Assembly: GCA_002706365.1 (NCBI GenBank)
Contig: PALM01000037.1
Span: forward strand, 1-34,224
Reading direction: 5' to 3'
DNA from: Flavobacteriales bacterium
GTDB taxonomy: Bacteria; Bacteroidota; Bacteroidia; Flavobacteriales_E; Vicingaceae
Length of the DNA: 34,224 nt
Both the position numbers and the translations under genes were made by a program. This document shows, in pieces, positions 16,508 through 23,800 of the stretch. The first letter of the stretch is position 1. Each line of letters opens with the position of its first letter. The notes under the pieces are model-generated. The model did not search any database and had not been told where the DNA came from. It saw only the letters and a program-made list of their open reading frames with translations.

Positions 16508-17278
16508 TTATAGTCTTGGGCCTCGTCTTCCTCTCCTAAATGTTCTTAGAGGAACTCTAAGATATTTAAGTTGACCACTTTTTTGCAAATGATAAACTCT
16601 AATTGAATTCAATAAGAAATTAATAATGTTGTAGAATTGAGCACTATTCTTATTAGCGATTTGAATAAAAATGTCTTTCTTGAATTCAGCAACATAAGCG
16701 ATATCTTGTGTATTAGTAGGTAAGATCAACCAAAGTTTATTATCGATATGAAAATCAATAAACACTGGAACTGAATGACGATTCCAATTTCTAATCAATT
16801 TGCTTTCCTCAGGTGAATCAATACAGGCTATGATTATATCCTTCACTTGAAAATGCTTGGCTTTGATTAGTGAACTGTAGAATTTCTTGTAATCTGTTCT
16901 AAGCCTAAATCCATCAATGATCCAGATAATCTTTCTATAAAAATCATTACGAGAATTAATCTCCTCATGTGAAATATGTGAATGTTGAACTTCAATGATC
17001 CAGCCTTGATCAGTTTTGATATCTGCAATATGCTTTTCACCACTTTGATCATGGTGAATGACCTCTTGCCAATCTTTTGGAAAATGATCTTTCCATTTGC
17101 GATGCCATTCAGTTTCGTTCTCCCACCATGGGTCACATTCTAGCTTGCTTTTATGCTTCCAGTGGTGCACCATGAATTCCCCGCAATGCGCAATCATTTC
17201 TGACTGGCAGCATTGACATTTACCTCTACCGCCTTTAAATGCAGTTGACTTTTTGTCTTGAACTAGTGCGTATTTCAT
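16508..17278 (-). CDS. CoiA-like competence/defence nuclease
   Basis: A 256-residue CoiA-family protein. Residues 18-43 look like a zinc-binding segment (GKCQCCQSEMIAHCGE, then HHWKHK). Next is the family helix ENETEWHRKWKDHFP (53-67), then the nuclease core IADIKTDQGWIIEVQHS with D86, E96 and Q98, and SHEEINSRNDFYRKIIWIIDG (in 103-123). CoiA is linked to natural transformation, where it acts after DNA uptake; related proteins also occur in defence islands. A good promoter lies 19 nt upstream (TATATTTG, 17297-17304, minus strand, with TTG 18 bp further). It is transcribed away from the PanA-like gene across a 104-bp spacer. The basic C-terminal tail (RRGRRG) is unusual. Confidence 0.85.
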   Translation of the reverse strand: MKYALVQDKKSTAFKGGRGKCQCCQSEMIAHCGEFMVHHWKHKSKLECDPWWENETEWHRKWKDHFPKDWQEVIHHDQSGEKHIADIKTDQGWIIEVQHSHISHEEINSRNDFYRKIIWIIDGFRLRTDYKKFYSSLIKAKHFQVKDIIIACIDSPEESKLIRNWNRHSVPVFIDFHIDNKLWLILPTNTQDIAYVAEFKKDIFIQIANKNSAQFYNIINFLLNSIRVYHLQKSGQLKYLRVPLRTFRRGRRGPRL

Positions 17279-17296
17279 TTTTACTAAATTCTATCA

Positions 17297-17325
17297 CAAA
17301 TATAGAAAGATTTAAATTCCAACAA
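17297..17325 (-). promoter_or_regulatory. Promoter of the CoiA-like gene
   Basis: On the minus strand, TTG (17323-17325), N18, TATATTTG (17297-17304): a good match to the Bacteroidota -33/-7 pattern, ending 19 nt before the ATG at 17278. Confidence 0.65.
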
Positions 17326-17352
17326 AATAATGTTTTATAATCAAACAAATGG

Positions 17353-17360
17353 TATCTTTG
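17353..17360 (+). promoter_or_regulatory. -7 box (TATCTTTG) of the Panacea toxin-antitoxin operon
   Basis: TATCTTTG matches TAnnTTTG and lies 23 nt before the ATG at 17383. The -33 region (TGTTTT, about 17331) is weak, as expected for a promoter controlled by its own HTH antitoxin. Confidence 0.55.
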
Positions 17361-17382
17361 TTAAGAATCAAATATCAATATC

Positions 17383-18189
17383 ATGAGTCTTGAGTTAGAA
17401 TCTGCTGAAGTTGGAAGAAGGATAATGGAATTGAGAAAGCATAATGGATACTCACAGGAACAGCTAGCGAAATTGTTAGGTGTATCAAGATCTTCATTAG
17501 TGCAAATTGAAGCAGGCAAAAGAGCTTTGTTGGCGCTTGAATTAGCCAAACTCTCGGGCATTCTAAAATTTTCTCTAGATGAATTCTTTGCCAAGGATTT
17601 TAGACTATGGACAGAGATAGAAGTTGATTATGATGAGATAGAAAAGCAGATAGATGAAGAGAATAGAGAGCGAATTGTTGTTCCAAAAATAAGGCTAAAG
17701 AAGTTCAAGAATGTGCTCCTTTATATTCTTGAGCAATGCAGTGGGAAGCCGAATGTGGGAGAAACGATGCTTTACAAGCTTTTATATTTTTCAGATTTCA
17801 ATTTCTACGAGCTGTATGAAGAACATTTAACTGGAGCGCGTTATAGGAAACTTCAGTTTGGACCAGCACCATATAAAATAGATGGAATCCTAAAAAAGAT
17901 GATTGAAGAGAATGAAATCCAAATAATCAATACAGATTTTCATGGATTTCCGCAGAAGCGTTACATATCAAATGCCCGTGCTAATAGAAAGATGTTGACA
18001 GCGGCAGATGTTGAAGTGATTGATCATGTGATTGATCAGTACTCAGACTGGACAGCTGCAAAAATTAGCGAGTATTCTCATAAAGACATGCCTTGGAAGG
18101 CAACGAAAGAGGGGGAAGTGATAGATTATGAATTAGCTTTCTATAGAGAAACTCCATTCTCTGTTCGGAATTATGAAGATGAGGAATGA
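17383..18189 (+). CDS. HTH-Panacea (DUF4065) antitoxin, PanA type
   Basis: A 268-residue fusion. Residues 10-66 are an XRE helix-turn-helix (SQEQLAKLLGVSRSSLVQIE). After an acidic linker (78-100), residues about 105-255 form a Panacea/SocA-like domain (DUF4065): MLYKLLYFSDFNFYE, LTGARYRKLQFGPAP, and near the end SHKDMPWKA. Panacea is known as a 'universal' antitoxin domain that neutralises unrelated toxins (PanAT systems), and the HTH is the usual extra domain for autoregulation. The next gene, starting 1 bp after this stop codon, encodes the RelE/ParE-like toxin candidate. The divergent 104-bp spacer carries the -7 box TATCTTTG. Confidence 0.88.
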   Translation: MSLELESAEVGRRIMELRKHNGYSQEQLAKLLGVSRSSLVQIEAGKRALLALELAKLSGILKFSLDEFFAKDFRLWTEIEVDYDEIEKQIDEENRERIVVPKIRLKKFKNVLLYILEQCSGKPNVGETMLYKLLYFSDFNFYELYEEHLTGARYRKLQFGPAPYKIDGILKKMIEENEIQIINTDFHGFPQKRYISNARANRKMLTAADVEVIDHVIDQYSDWTAAKISEYSHKDMPWKATKEGEVIDYELAFYRETPFSVRNYEDEE

Positions 18190-18190
18190 G

Positions 18191-18550
18191 ATGGAATTCG
18201 AGGAGTCCAAAGAGTATAAGAAAGACCTTAAGAAATTAGGTAAGCGATTTAGATCACTTCCAGATGATCTAAAAACACTTGAAAAAGTTCTTGAAGTAGA
18301 ACCGAATCAACGACCTCCTTTTAGTTTTGAAATCCATGACTTGGGAATCGAGGAATGTGTAATAAAAGTGAAGAAAATTGCGTGCAGGTCGTTAAAGGGG
18401 AGTGGTAGGAATTCTGGATTAAGATTGGTTTATGCATATTTTGAAGAAGAAGGCAGAATAATGCTGATTGAACTTTATTTTAAAGGTGACAAAGAAAATG
18501 AGGACCGAGGAAGGATTTTAAGGGTTCTAAAACAAAAAAACCGAAGCTAA
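18191..18550 (+). CDS. RelE/ParE-like toxin of the Panacea module
   Basis: A 119-residue basic protein of the RelE/ParE toxin type. It opens with ESKEYKKDLKKLGKRFRSLP. The core is VIKVKKIACRSLKGSGRNSG, then LRLVYAYF, IMLIELYFKGDKENEDRGRI: the beta strands and basic loop expected for this fold. The start at 18191 is favoured because GAGGA (18181-18185) lies 5 nt upstream, overlapping the antitoxin stop. ATGs at 18173 and 18179 also read in frame. RelE members cleave ribosome-bound mRNA and ParE members block gyrase; the subtype cannot be decided. It is coupled to the Panacea antitoxin, and its stop codon is inside the 5' arm region of a terminator. Confidence 0.8.
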   Translation: MEFEESKEYKKDLKKLGKRFRSLPDDLKTLEKVLEVEPNQRPPFSFEIHDLGIEECVIKVKKIACRSLKGSGRNSGLRLVYAYFEEEGRIMLIELYFKGDKENEDRGRILRVLKQKNRS

Positions 18551-18567
18551 AGAAAAGGGGCTTCGGT
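18540..18567. terminator. Bidirectional-type terminator after the toxin gene
   Basis: Perfect 8-bp arms ACCGAAGC (18540-18547) and GCTTCGGT (18560-18567). The A run at 18534-18540 would give a strong T tract on the minus strand; on the plus strand the T tract is weak. It could stop transcripts arriving from the restriction-modification operon on the right. Confidence 0.7.
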
Positions 18568-18601
18568 CTTGGTGAAATAAAATTTGAGAGTCTTATTTCG
18601 T

Positions 18602-18621
18602 CTGCTAAGGTAGCAGTTTTT
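18602..18621 (+). terminator. Rho-independent terminator
   Basis: CTGCTA-agg-TAGCAG (18602-18616) followed by TTTTT. It lies 50 bp after the RelE/ParE-like gene and is probably its main plus-strand terminator. A further inverted repeat, TTGCCCA-N8-TGGGCAA (18625-18646), follows with no T tract of its own. Confidence 0.65.
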
Positions 18622-18698
18622 CTGTTGCCCACTTTTTCTTGGGCAAATGAATGGAGGCCTCAGTATGAAATGCTTCATTCGGTAAATCTTTTAATTCT

Positions 18699-18914
18699 AT
18701 GAAAGAATATAGAATGAATAAGAGAACAGAAAGTAATCCAAAGGGCAATAATGAAGTGCATGCTTCTGATTGTAGGCATTATAATCAATTAACTGATTAT
18801 GTTCCTCTTGGTTATCATTCAAGCTGCTTTTCTGCAGTAAGAAAAGCGAAAAGCCTTGGATATCCAAATGCTGATGGATGCAAAGTCTGTTCTCCAGCTT
18901 GTCATACTGAATAA
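18699..18914 (+). CDS. Small Cys-rich protein, Ada-like zinc-binding pattern
   Basis: A 71-residue protein. C25, C43, C61, C64 and C68 sit in a pattern (VHASDCRHY, SSCFSAVRKAKSLGY, GCKVC) that resembles the zinc-binding N-terminal domain of Ada: a Cys after a short strand, a helix with A-x(5)-GY, then CxxC. No methyltransferase domain follows, so it is a stand-alone metal-binding microprotein at most. The ATG at 18699 is used; 18714 is also possible. It sits after the Panacea module terminators and before another microprotein. Its function is unknown and the Ada resemblance is by eye. Confidence 0.55.
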   Translation: MKEYRMNKRTESNPKGNNEVHASDCRHYNQLTDYVPLGYHSSCFSAVRKAKSLGYPNADGCKVCSPACHTE

Positions 18915-18972
18915 GGTATGACATTGAGGCCAAACCCTCCGGCGAAGTGAGGGGAATTAATAATTTAATAAA

Positions 18973-19137
18973 ATGTTGATTATGATAAATCGATATAATT
19001 TAAATGAGCAGGCGAAAGTTTGCTCAGGACAAAAATGTATGCATGTCTATGGGGATGCAGCAAAGATTATCAATGTCATAGCTATTGTGACAGCAATTGC
19101 TATTGGAGGGATATTGATTAATAAGGCTTTGCAGTAA
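18973..19137 (+). CDS. 54-residue single-span membrane microprotein
   Basis: A short gene: ATG to TAA, 54 residues. The N-terminal half has two Cys (VCSGQKCMH) and the C-terminal half is one hydrophobic span (INVIAIVTAIAIGGILI) ending in NKALQ. A textbook terminator follows within 10 bp (19146-19172), which supports it being expressed. It lies 58 bp after the Cys-rich microprotein and may be co-transcribed with it. Function unknown; a small membrane-acting peptide or membrane anchor are both possible. There is no clear ribosome-binding site. Confidence 0.5.
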   Translation: MLIMINRYNLNEQAKVCSGQKCMHVYGDAAKIINVIAIVTAIAIGGILINKALQ

Positions 19138-19145
19138 ATAATGTG

Positions 19146-19172
19146 CCGGTCAGGAATTTCCTGGCCGGTTTT
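19146..19172 (+). terminator. Rho-independent terminator after the microproteins
   Basis: A 10-bp stem (19146-19155 with 19159-19168, CCGGTCAGGA and TCCTGGCCGG, one G-T pair), a 3-nt loop and TTTT. The rest of the gap (19173-19376) shows short repeat-like phrases only. Confidence 0.8.
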
Positions 19173-19376
19173 GCCATTTAGACAATAGTTGGTTTTTCAA
19201 ATGGCAATCAACTCCTTTAATACTACTTTGAGAGCTATTCCCTCCTTTATCCTTAGAGAGGGCGAAGCGCTACATTAGCCTCTCTGTCTTAGTAGTTCAT
19301 ACATGGTCAATTTCGAATTATAATCGCCGAAAAACTGTAATTCGCAATTCGGAAATGAATACTATCAATAGATTGA

Positions 19377-20792
19377 CTATTTCAGCTTGGCAGCAATAAA
19401 TTTTTTATTAAGCCAAAAGCTTTGCCACGATATTCTAATTTTCTCTTCTGTATATTCAAAAAATGGAATGTCAATATCATTTGAGTCTTTTGCATGAGGT
19501 CTAACATGAATTATTTGAGATTGACTTGATTTGAGCAAATTGTTTTCTTGCCTGTATCCTTCACCATGTTTCTTACTCTTTACTTCAATGCCAGTCTCAA
19601 TTTGTCTTTTAACGAATTCCCATTCTTTCTTTATGATACTCATTTCTTCGTTAGACGCCTTCCATACAACGGATCTACCAATCTTCCAGGTTTTCCAGTG
19701 CTTAAATTTCGGTTTAGTTCCTGCTTTAACTTTGATTTTCTCTTTTATTACAGGAATAAATATGAATGTCTTACTTATCAAATTTCTGAACACTGAATCA
19801 ATTTCTCCATCCCATTCTTCATCTAATAAATCGACTAAGCTAAATTTTGGGAATGACATTGCTTCCCATAGATTGTAGTTGCTATTTACGGGTACAGTTT
19901 TAATTTCAATACCTTTCAAATCTATATCCAGAATATTCTGATTTGAACTAAATCCTAAAAGCTGATTAATTAAAAATCTAAATGAACTTTTTGAACTCTT
20001 TGAAAAGGTTACATCATATTCTTCTCCTATCGAATCGAGAGTCTTTCCTTCCAAATGATGATTTATTTTCTCAATCAGGTAATCTTCCGTTTTTAGATCT
20101 TTCGATATTTCTAAAGAGTAATATTTTTTCCTTTTGACCTTTCTATCATAAAAGTTTTTTAAATAACTGTGTTTGAGACTATAACTTCTGGGTTTTGCAG
20201 ATTTATTATTGCCATATTTAACTGGCTTCCCAGAGCCTGATGTACTTGCCCCTAAAATAGTGCTGTCACCTTCAGATAATTCATCAGCTTTATCACTTTT
20301 GACTTTGTATTTAATGCCTTCCCAGTCCTCTTGGACCACACTTGGGCTTTCAGACTCTAATTCATATAGAAGAGTGTATTTAAATTTAAACTCTTTCCAA
20401 TCTTTGTACGACTTACCAATAGGGTGTTCATAAATCAGAAATAGCACCTTGTCAAGTTTGTTTTTTAAATTTGAGTTAACCCATTCTTCTTCAATAATTT
20501 GATTGTAATTTATTGATTTGATTTTTGATCTTTCTTTAGGTTGATATGCATTTCCAACCTTTCTGATAGGTAGCGCCTTTAACTCAAGACCTAAATAGCC
20601 TATATCTGGATTTGGATTTGAATTTGGTGAATTGCCGACCAACCCTTCTAATACTTGACCTGCAGCACCTTTATTAGTATTAATAATTACTTCAGGAAAT
20701 TCTTTTTTTATATGTTTATAAATTGATTCAAGCGACCAGTTCTGAAAATGAGAATAATAATTCTCTATGGCTTTAACACTATCGAACTTCAT
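19377..20792 (-). CDS. Sau3AI-like restriction endonuclease with two MutH-type domains
   Basis: A 471-residue type II endonuclease of the MutH/Sau3AI family, predicted to cut at GATC. The N-terminal MutH domain carries PDIGYLGLELKALPI, giving D63, E70 and K72 in D-x6-E-x-K spacing. The C-terminal half has a second copy of the fold with LDIDLKGIEIKTVPV, giving D289, E296 and K298 in the same spacing. The known Sau3AI plan is two MutH-like halves with the second serving a regulatory role. The ATG at 20792 is chosen, overlapping the methyltransferase stop by 14 bp; a TTG nine codons upstream also reads. The AT-rich composition differs from the housekeeping genes around. GATC specificity is inferred from family and partner. 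Confidence 0.88.
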   Translation of the reverse strand: MKFDSVKAIENYYSHFQNWSLESIYKHIKKEFPEVIINTNKGAAGQVLEGLVGNSPNSNPNPDIGYLGLELKALPIRKVGNAYQPKERSKIKSINYNQIIEEEWVNSNLKNKLDKVLFLIYEHPIGKSYKDWKEFKFKYTLLYELESESPSVVQEDWEGIKYKVKSDKADELSEGDSTILGASTSGSGKPVKYGNNKSAKPRSYSLKHSYLKNFYDRKVKRKKYYSLEISKDLKTEDYLIEKINHHLEGKTLDSIGEEYDVTFSKSSKSSFRFLINQLLGFSSNQNILDIDLKGIEIKTVPVNSNYNLWEAMSFPKFSLVDLLDEEWDGEIDSVFRNLISKTFIFIPVIKEKIKVKAGTKPKFKHWKTWKIGRSVVWKASNEEMSIIKKEWEFVKRQIETGIEVKSKKHGEGYRQENNLLKSSQSQIIHVRPHAKDSNDIDIPFFEYTEEKIRISWQSFWLNKKFIAAKLK

Positions 20793-22212
20793 TAATACGG
20801 CTATTAAGCTCTTTGCCAACTTTTTCTACAATTCCCACAACAAGAGCATTTCCCATAAAGAATGCCCTTTTAGAAGGAGTGATTTCCTTCAATTCGTCTT
20901 TTTCTGGATCAATCCCTTTTTCTGTATGGTTGTCAGGGAACATATTTAGTCGTTCTAACTCAATTGGATGCAGTCTTCTAAGGGTTCCATCAATTTCTAT
21001 TAGGTGCTTGAATCTTGATGCTCCTGGACCGCCTTCACTTGTTATAATGGTTCTCGATGGCTTCTTTAAATCATCTGTTAGTGACAAAGGACCTTCTGTG
21101 TAGTAGAATTTGCCTTTCGAGCTGACTCTTTCTTCAGCTTTTTTGCCTTTTAGATATATCCATTTATCAAATTCAGTTTCTAAAATGGCTACAGAGCCTT
21201 CTCTTTTTAATTTCTTATTAATCGGGAAGTCTGGTCTTTGAATTTTATTTAGCGGCTTTTTTAGCTTTTTGTCTTTATCAACTATATAGTCCTTCAATTC
21301 TCCATTTTTCGGTTGAATTAGTACATTTTTAAGGATGTGATACTTTGAACTATAGCTCTCGCTTTCAATTGAGGCTTCATTTACAAAACAATCGCACATT
21401 AAAGTCTCACCATCCTTCATGACTCCTGCATTAAAGAATTTTCCTTCTTTAAAAGAATCGCTAGTTTTTGCAGGGTCCTTCAAAATTTTGCGACCGACCA
21501 ATTCTCCTTTTGGCTCAAATGGAAAAGAAGTTGAAAAGACTCCATCGGTTAATAGCCATTTTGAAAGGTCATTGATCTTAAAGGATGAATCATTTTTATA
21601 GGCAAGTATATAGACTCTTCTTCTTCTTTGTGGCATTCCATACTCAGCTGCATTGATCACTCTCCACTCGACATTATAACCTAGTTTGTAAAAGCATGAG
21701 AGCATGATGGCAAAGTCACGACCACGATTTGTAGTCGGGGATTTTAACATCCTGTCTACATTTTCAAGAAATACCATTTTAGGCTTTCTTGCCTTGATGA
21801 GCTTATAGATATTCCACCAAAGCACTCCCTTTTTGCCTTCAATCCCTTTTGAATTAACACCAGCAACTGAATAATCCTGACAAGGAAAACCTCCAACAAG
21901 AAGGTCATGTTCAGGAATGTTCTTTTGAACTGCTTTGTCAGTCATTTGTGGTGAACAAACCAAATTTATGTCATTAGGATAATGTTTGTGTTCCTTAGAG
22001 TCTGGCCAATTTAGTTGATAAACCATATTGGCTTCTTGTCGCTCACCTGATCGTGCTGAGCTCGGCTCCCATTGATTACTCCAGACAACCTGATAATTGC
22101 TATCTAGCTTTTTCTCATAGTGAGAGCTAGCACTTTTGCCTTTCCATCCTTCTAATCCTAAGCGGAAACCACCAACCCCAGCAAATAGCTCAACTACTCT
22201 TAACTTACTCAT
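20779..22212 (-). CDS. DNA (cytosine-5) methyltransferase of the Sau3AI-like system
   Basis: A 477-residue m5C methyltransferase with all key motifs in order: I, ELFAGVGGFRLGL (8-20, S-adenosylmethionine binding); IV, GGFPCQDYS (108-115, catalytic C111); VI, FLENV (148-152); VIII, PQRRRRVYILAY (194-205); a target-recognition region at about 210-380; IX, RRLHPIELERLNMFPDN; X, GNALVVGIVEKVG. It protects the host from the endonuclease whose gene overlaps its 3' end by 14 bp. The partner type suggests GATC with methylated C. Vsr, encoded 71 bp upstream, would repair the T:G mismatches left when its product deaminates. Confidence 0.92.
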   Translation of the reverse strand: MSKLRVVELFAGVGGFRLGLEGWKGKSASSHYEKKLDSNYQVVWSNQWEPSSARSGERQEANMVYQLNWPDSKEHKHYPNDINLVCSPQMTDKAVQKNIPEHDLLVGGFPCQDYSVAGVNSKGIEGKKGVLWWNIYKLIKARKPKMVFLENVDRMLKSPTTNRGRDFAIMLSCFYKLGYNVEWRVINAAEYGMPQRRRRVYILAYKNDSSFKINDLSKWLLTDGVFSTSFPFEPKGELVGRKILKDPAKTSDSFKEGKFFNAGVMKDGETLMCDCFVNEASIESESYSSKYHILKNVLIQPKNGELKDYIVDKDKKLKKPLNKIQRPDFPINKKLKREGSVAILETEFDKWIYLKGKKAEERVSSKGKFYYTEGPLSLTDDLKKPSRTIITSEGGPGASRFKHLIEIDGTLRRLHPIELERLNMFPDNHTEKGIDPEKDELKEITPSKRAFFMGNALVVGIVEKVGKELNSRINEVR

Positions 22213-22283
22213 TCAAAAATCTATTAAGGACAATAAATTTAAGGGATAAGGGACCTTTTGAGGAAAATATGATCAAATAGTTA

Positions 22284-22733
22284 TCAACTGAAAAATTCAC
22301 TCTGAATCTTCTCAATAGTTTCATCGACATCTTCTTTTATTTCACATTCCCAGATGGTGAGGACTTTCCACCCATCATCTTCAAGAGCCTCGATCTTTCT
22401 TTGGTCTCGTTCTATATTCCTATCAAATTTTGCCTTCCACCATGCGGTATTTGATTTTGGTAGTTTGAGATTGCATTTTGGGCAACGATGCCAGTAGCAC
22501 CCATTAACGAAGATTGCTTTCTTTTGAGAAGGCCAACAAATATCGGGTCGACCAGGTGCTTTATTCCAATGTAGGCGATAACCCCGAATCCCGTTTTTGA
22601 AAAGCTCCTTTCTCAATATTAGCTCAGGCTTAGTGTTTTTAGCCTTGTTAGCGCTCATTACTTTGGAAGTCGCTTCTTTTGCTGGTTGTGGAGCTCGTCC
22701 GTCTCGTTTATATGTATTCTTTGTTTTTAGCAT
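22284..22733 (-). CDS. vsr: Very-short-patch repair endonuclease
   Basis: A 149-residue Vsr endonuclease. It nicks DNA 5' to the T of a T:G mismatch produced by deamination of 5-methylcytosine. Motifs: TKPELILRKELF (35-46), GRPDI with catalytic D64, FVNGCYWHRCPKC (75-87; metal and zinc ligands including H82, C84 and C87), NIERDQRKIEALEDDGW (106-122), VLTIWECEI (124-132). Length is normal. It is co-directional with the cytosine methyltransferase, the enzyme whose damage it repairs. Its ATG begins where the right half of an attC-like site would be expected (22735-22783), so the Vsr/R-M block may have been inserted into, or truncated, a cassette array. Confidence 0.93.
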   Translation of the reverse strand: MLKTKNTYKRDGRAPQPAKEATSKVMSANKAKNTKPELILRKELFKNGIRGYRLHWNKAPGRPDICWPSQKKAIFVNGCYWHRCPKCNLKLPKSNTAWWKAKFDRNIERDQRKIEALEDDGWKVLTIWECEIKEDVDETIEKIQSEFFS

Positions 22734-22734
22734 T

Positions 22735-22783
22735 GATTATCAACTGCCGCTCAGCGACATGATTTATAGCCTTTGTTGGGCAC
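22735..22783 (-). other. Truncated attC-like site downstream of the 306-aa gene
   Basis: On the minus strand, GTGCCCAAC (complement of 22775-22783) begins 3 bp after the stop codon. It contains GCCCAAC, a perfect RYYYAAC R'' box, followed by AAAGGCTATAAATCATG and an imperfect hairpin (22745-22759, extended by ATCA/TGAT). The matching right end (GTTRRRY) is missing; the vsr ATG lies there. The 9 bases are exactly complementary to the start of the same unit at 23724-23732. Confidence 0.55.
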
Positions 22784-22785
22784 AG

Positions 22786-23706
22786 TTACTTTTTCTCTGT
22801 TATTTCCAAATCCACGTCAACACCACTGGAAAGTACATTTACTGGATAAATGACACCCTTTTCATCTTTAATATAGAAACGATCTCCTTGCTTAATTTCA
22901 ATTCTTAAACTGTCAAAATCTCCTGAATACAGTTTAGACACTCCTTTTATGCCTTTGAAATCCAAAATTGCTTTGTCTCCAAAATCTTCCTTAGCTGAAA
23001 TCAGTGTACTACCGTTAAAAATTGACGTTGGGGATAAAAATGATATTCTGACTTTTAACGGGAATTTTTGTCTTAATTCCGAATTGTCTGGAACAAGCTG
23101 TTCAAGTTCAGAAACTAGCTCTTGTGAGGCGTCTAATGCGGTTTTCAAACTATCATTTTGGGTTAAGAAAACCTTATTAGTTTCAAAGAGTTCCAGTTTT
23201 TCAATATCGAACTGTGCTTTTCCATTTTGATAGCCAAAATAATAAGCTCCACCAATTATTGATAGCAGAATAGGAATAAAGATTCCCCAGTTAATTTTTG
23301 ACCATAAAGACTTAGTTTGTCTAAGGGTATTTATTTCTTGAGTCAATTCATTTATTTTTTCTTGGTCTTGTACTTCAACTATCCTTTCAACAACCTGAAC
23401 TTCTGGCTTGATAGATTTTGGTTTTGAACTTTCAAGTTTTAGTTCCTCAATTCTTGTATCCAATAGGTTAATTAGCTTTTGTTGTCCTTTTGACCAACTT
23501 TCTCGGTATGGCCTATCTCCCATGCCGCTCACGTAATACCCTGGAAAGAACCGTATTTGACCGATTTCAGAAGCGTAAGTGAATTTATTGGGAAATAATT
23601 TTTCCAAATACATCTTGGATTTCCTAATAATATCGTCTAATTCCTTCTCGTCTTTATATCTAAGATTTTGAGCTCTCCTTTTTAAATCTTCAAGTTTCTC
23701 TGTCAA
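22786..23706 (-). CDS. Coiled-coil single-span membrane protein in a cassette-like unit
   Basis: A 306-residue protein of unknown function. Residues 1-92 form a charged helical domain (LEDLKRRAQNLRYKDEKELD, KMYLEKLFPNKFTY, IRFFPGYYVSG). About 105-135 is coiled coil, 140-158 is one membrane span (GIFIPILLSIIGGAYYFGY), 165-205 is a second coiled coil, and 215-306 looks like a beta-rich domain. The start is TTG: an in-frame TGA lies two codons upstream, and the next ATG is residue 32. An out-of-frame ATG at 23713 reads only seven codons. It lies between attC-like junctions and next to Shedu, so a defence role is possible but unproven. The N-terminal segment reminds me of domains found in defence-island proteins; I cannot name the family. 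Confidence 0.7.
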   Translation of the reverse strand: MTEKLEDLKRRAQNLRYKDEKELDDIIRKSKMYLEKLFPNKFTYASEIGQIRFFPGYYVSGMGDRPYRESWSKGQQKLINLLDTRIEELKLESSKPKSIKPEVQVVERIVEVQDQEKINELTQEINTLRQTKSLWSKINWGIFIPILLSIIGGAYYFGYQNGKAQFDIEKLELFETNKVFLTQNDSLKTALDASQELVSELEQLVPDNSELRQKFPLKVRISFLSPTSIFNGSTLISAKEDFGDKAILDFKGIKGVSKLYSGDFDSLRIEIKQGDRFYIKDEKGVIYPVNVLSSGVDVDLEITEKK

Positions 23707-23725
23707 TGTTCATTCTTTTAATTGT

Positions 23726-23794
23726 GCCCAACGATCAGTATAAGTTGTAGTAGCCATCCCGCAGGGTGGCTATGCATTTTATACCTTGTTGTGG
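23726..23794 (-). other. attC-like recombination site between Shedu and the 306-aa gene
   Basis: A 69-bp imperfect palindrome in the gap between the two genes. Minus-strand reading: CCACAAC (R''-like), AAGGTATAA, the central 9-bp stem TAGCCACCC/GGGATGGCTA (23751-23772), TTATACTGATC, then GTTGGGC, a perfect GTTRRRY R' box. Inner arms GTATAA and TTATAC (23738-23743, 23779-23784) are exactly complementary. Size and box order match integron attC sites; the R'' box is imperfect. Confidence 0.6.
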
Positions 23795-23800
23795 ATTGTT

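Noticed and set aside
23707-23713. ATG at 23713 as the start of the 306-aa protein
   Set aside because: It is out of frame with the long reading frame and meets a stop after seven codons; TTG at 23706 is in frame.
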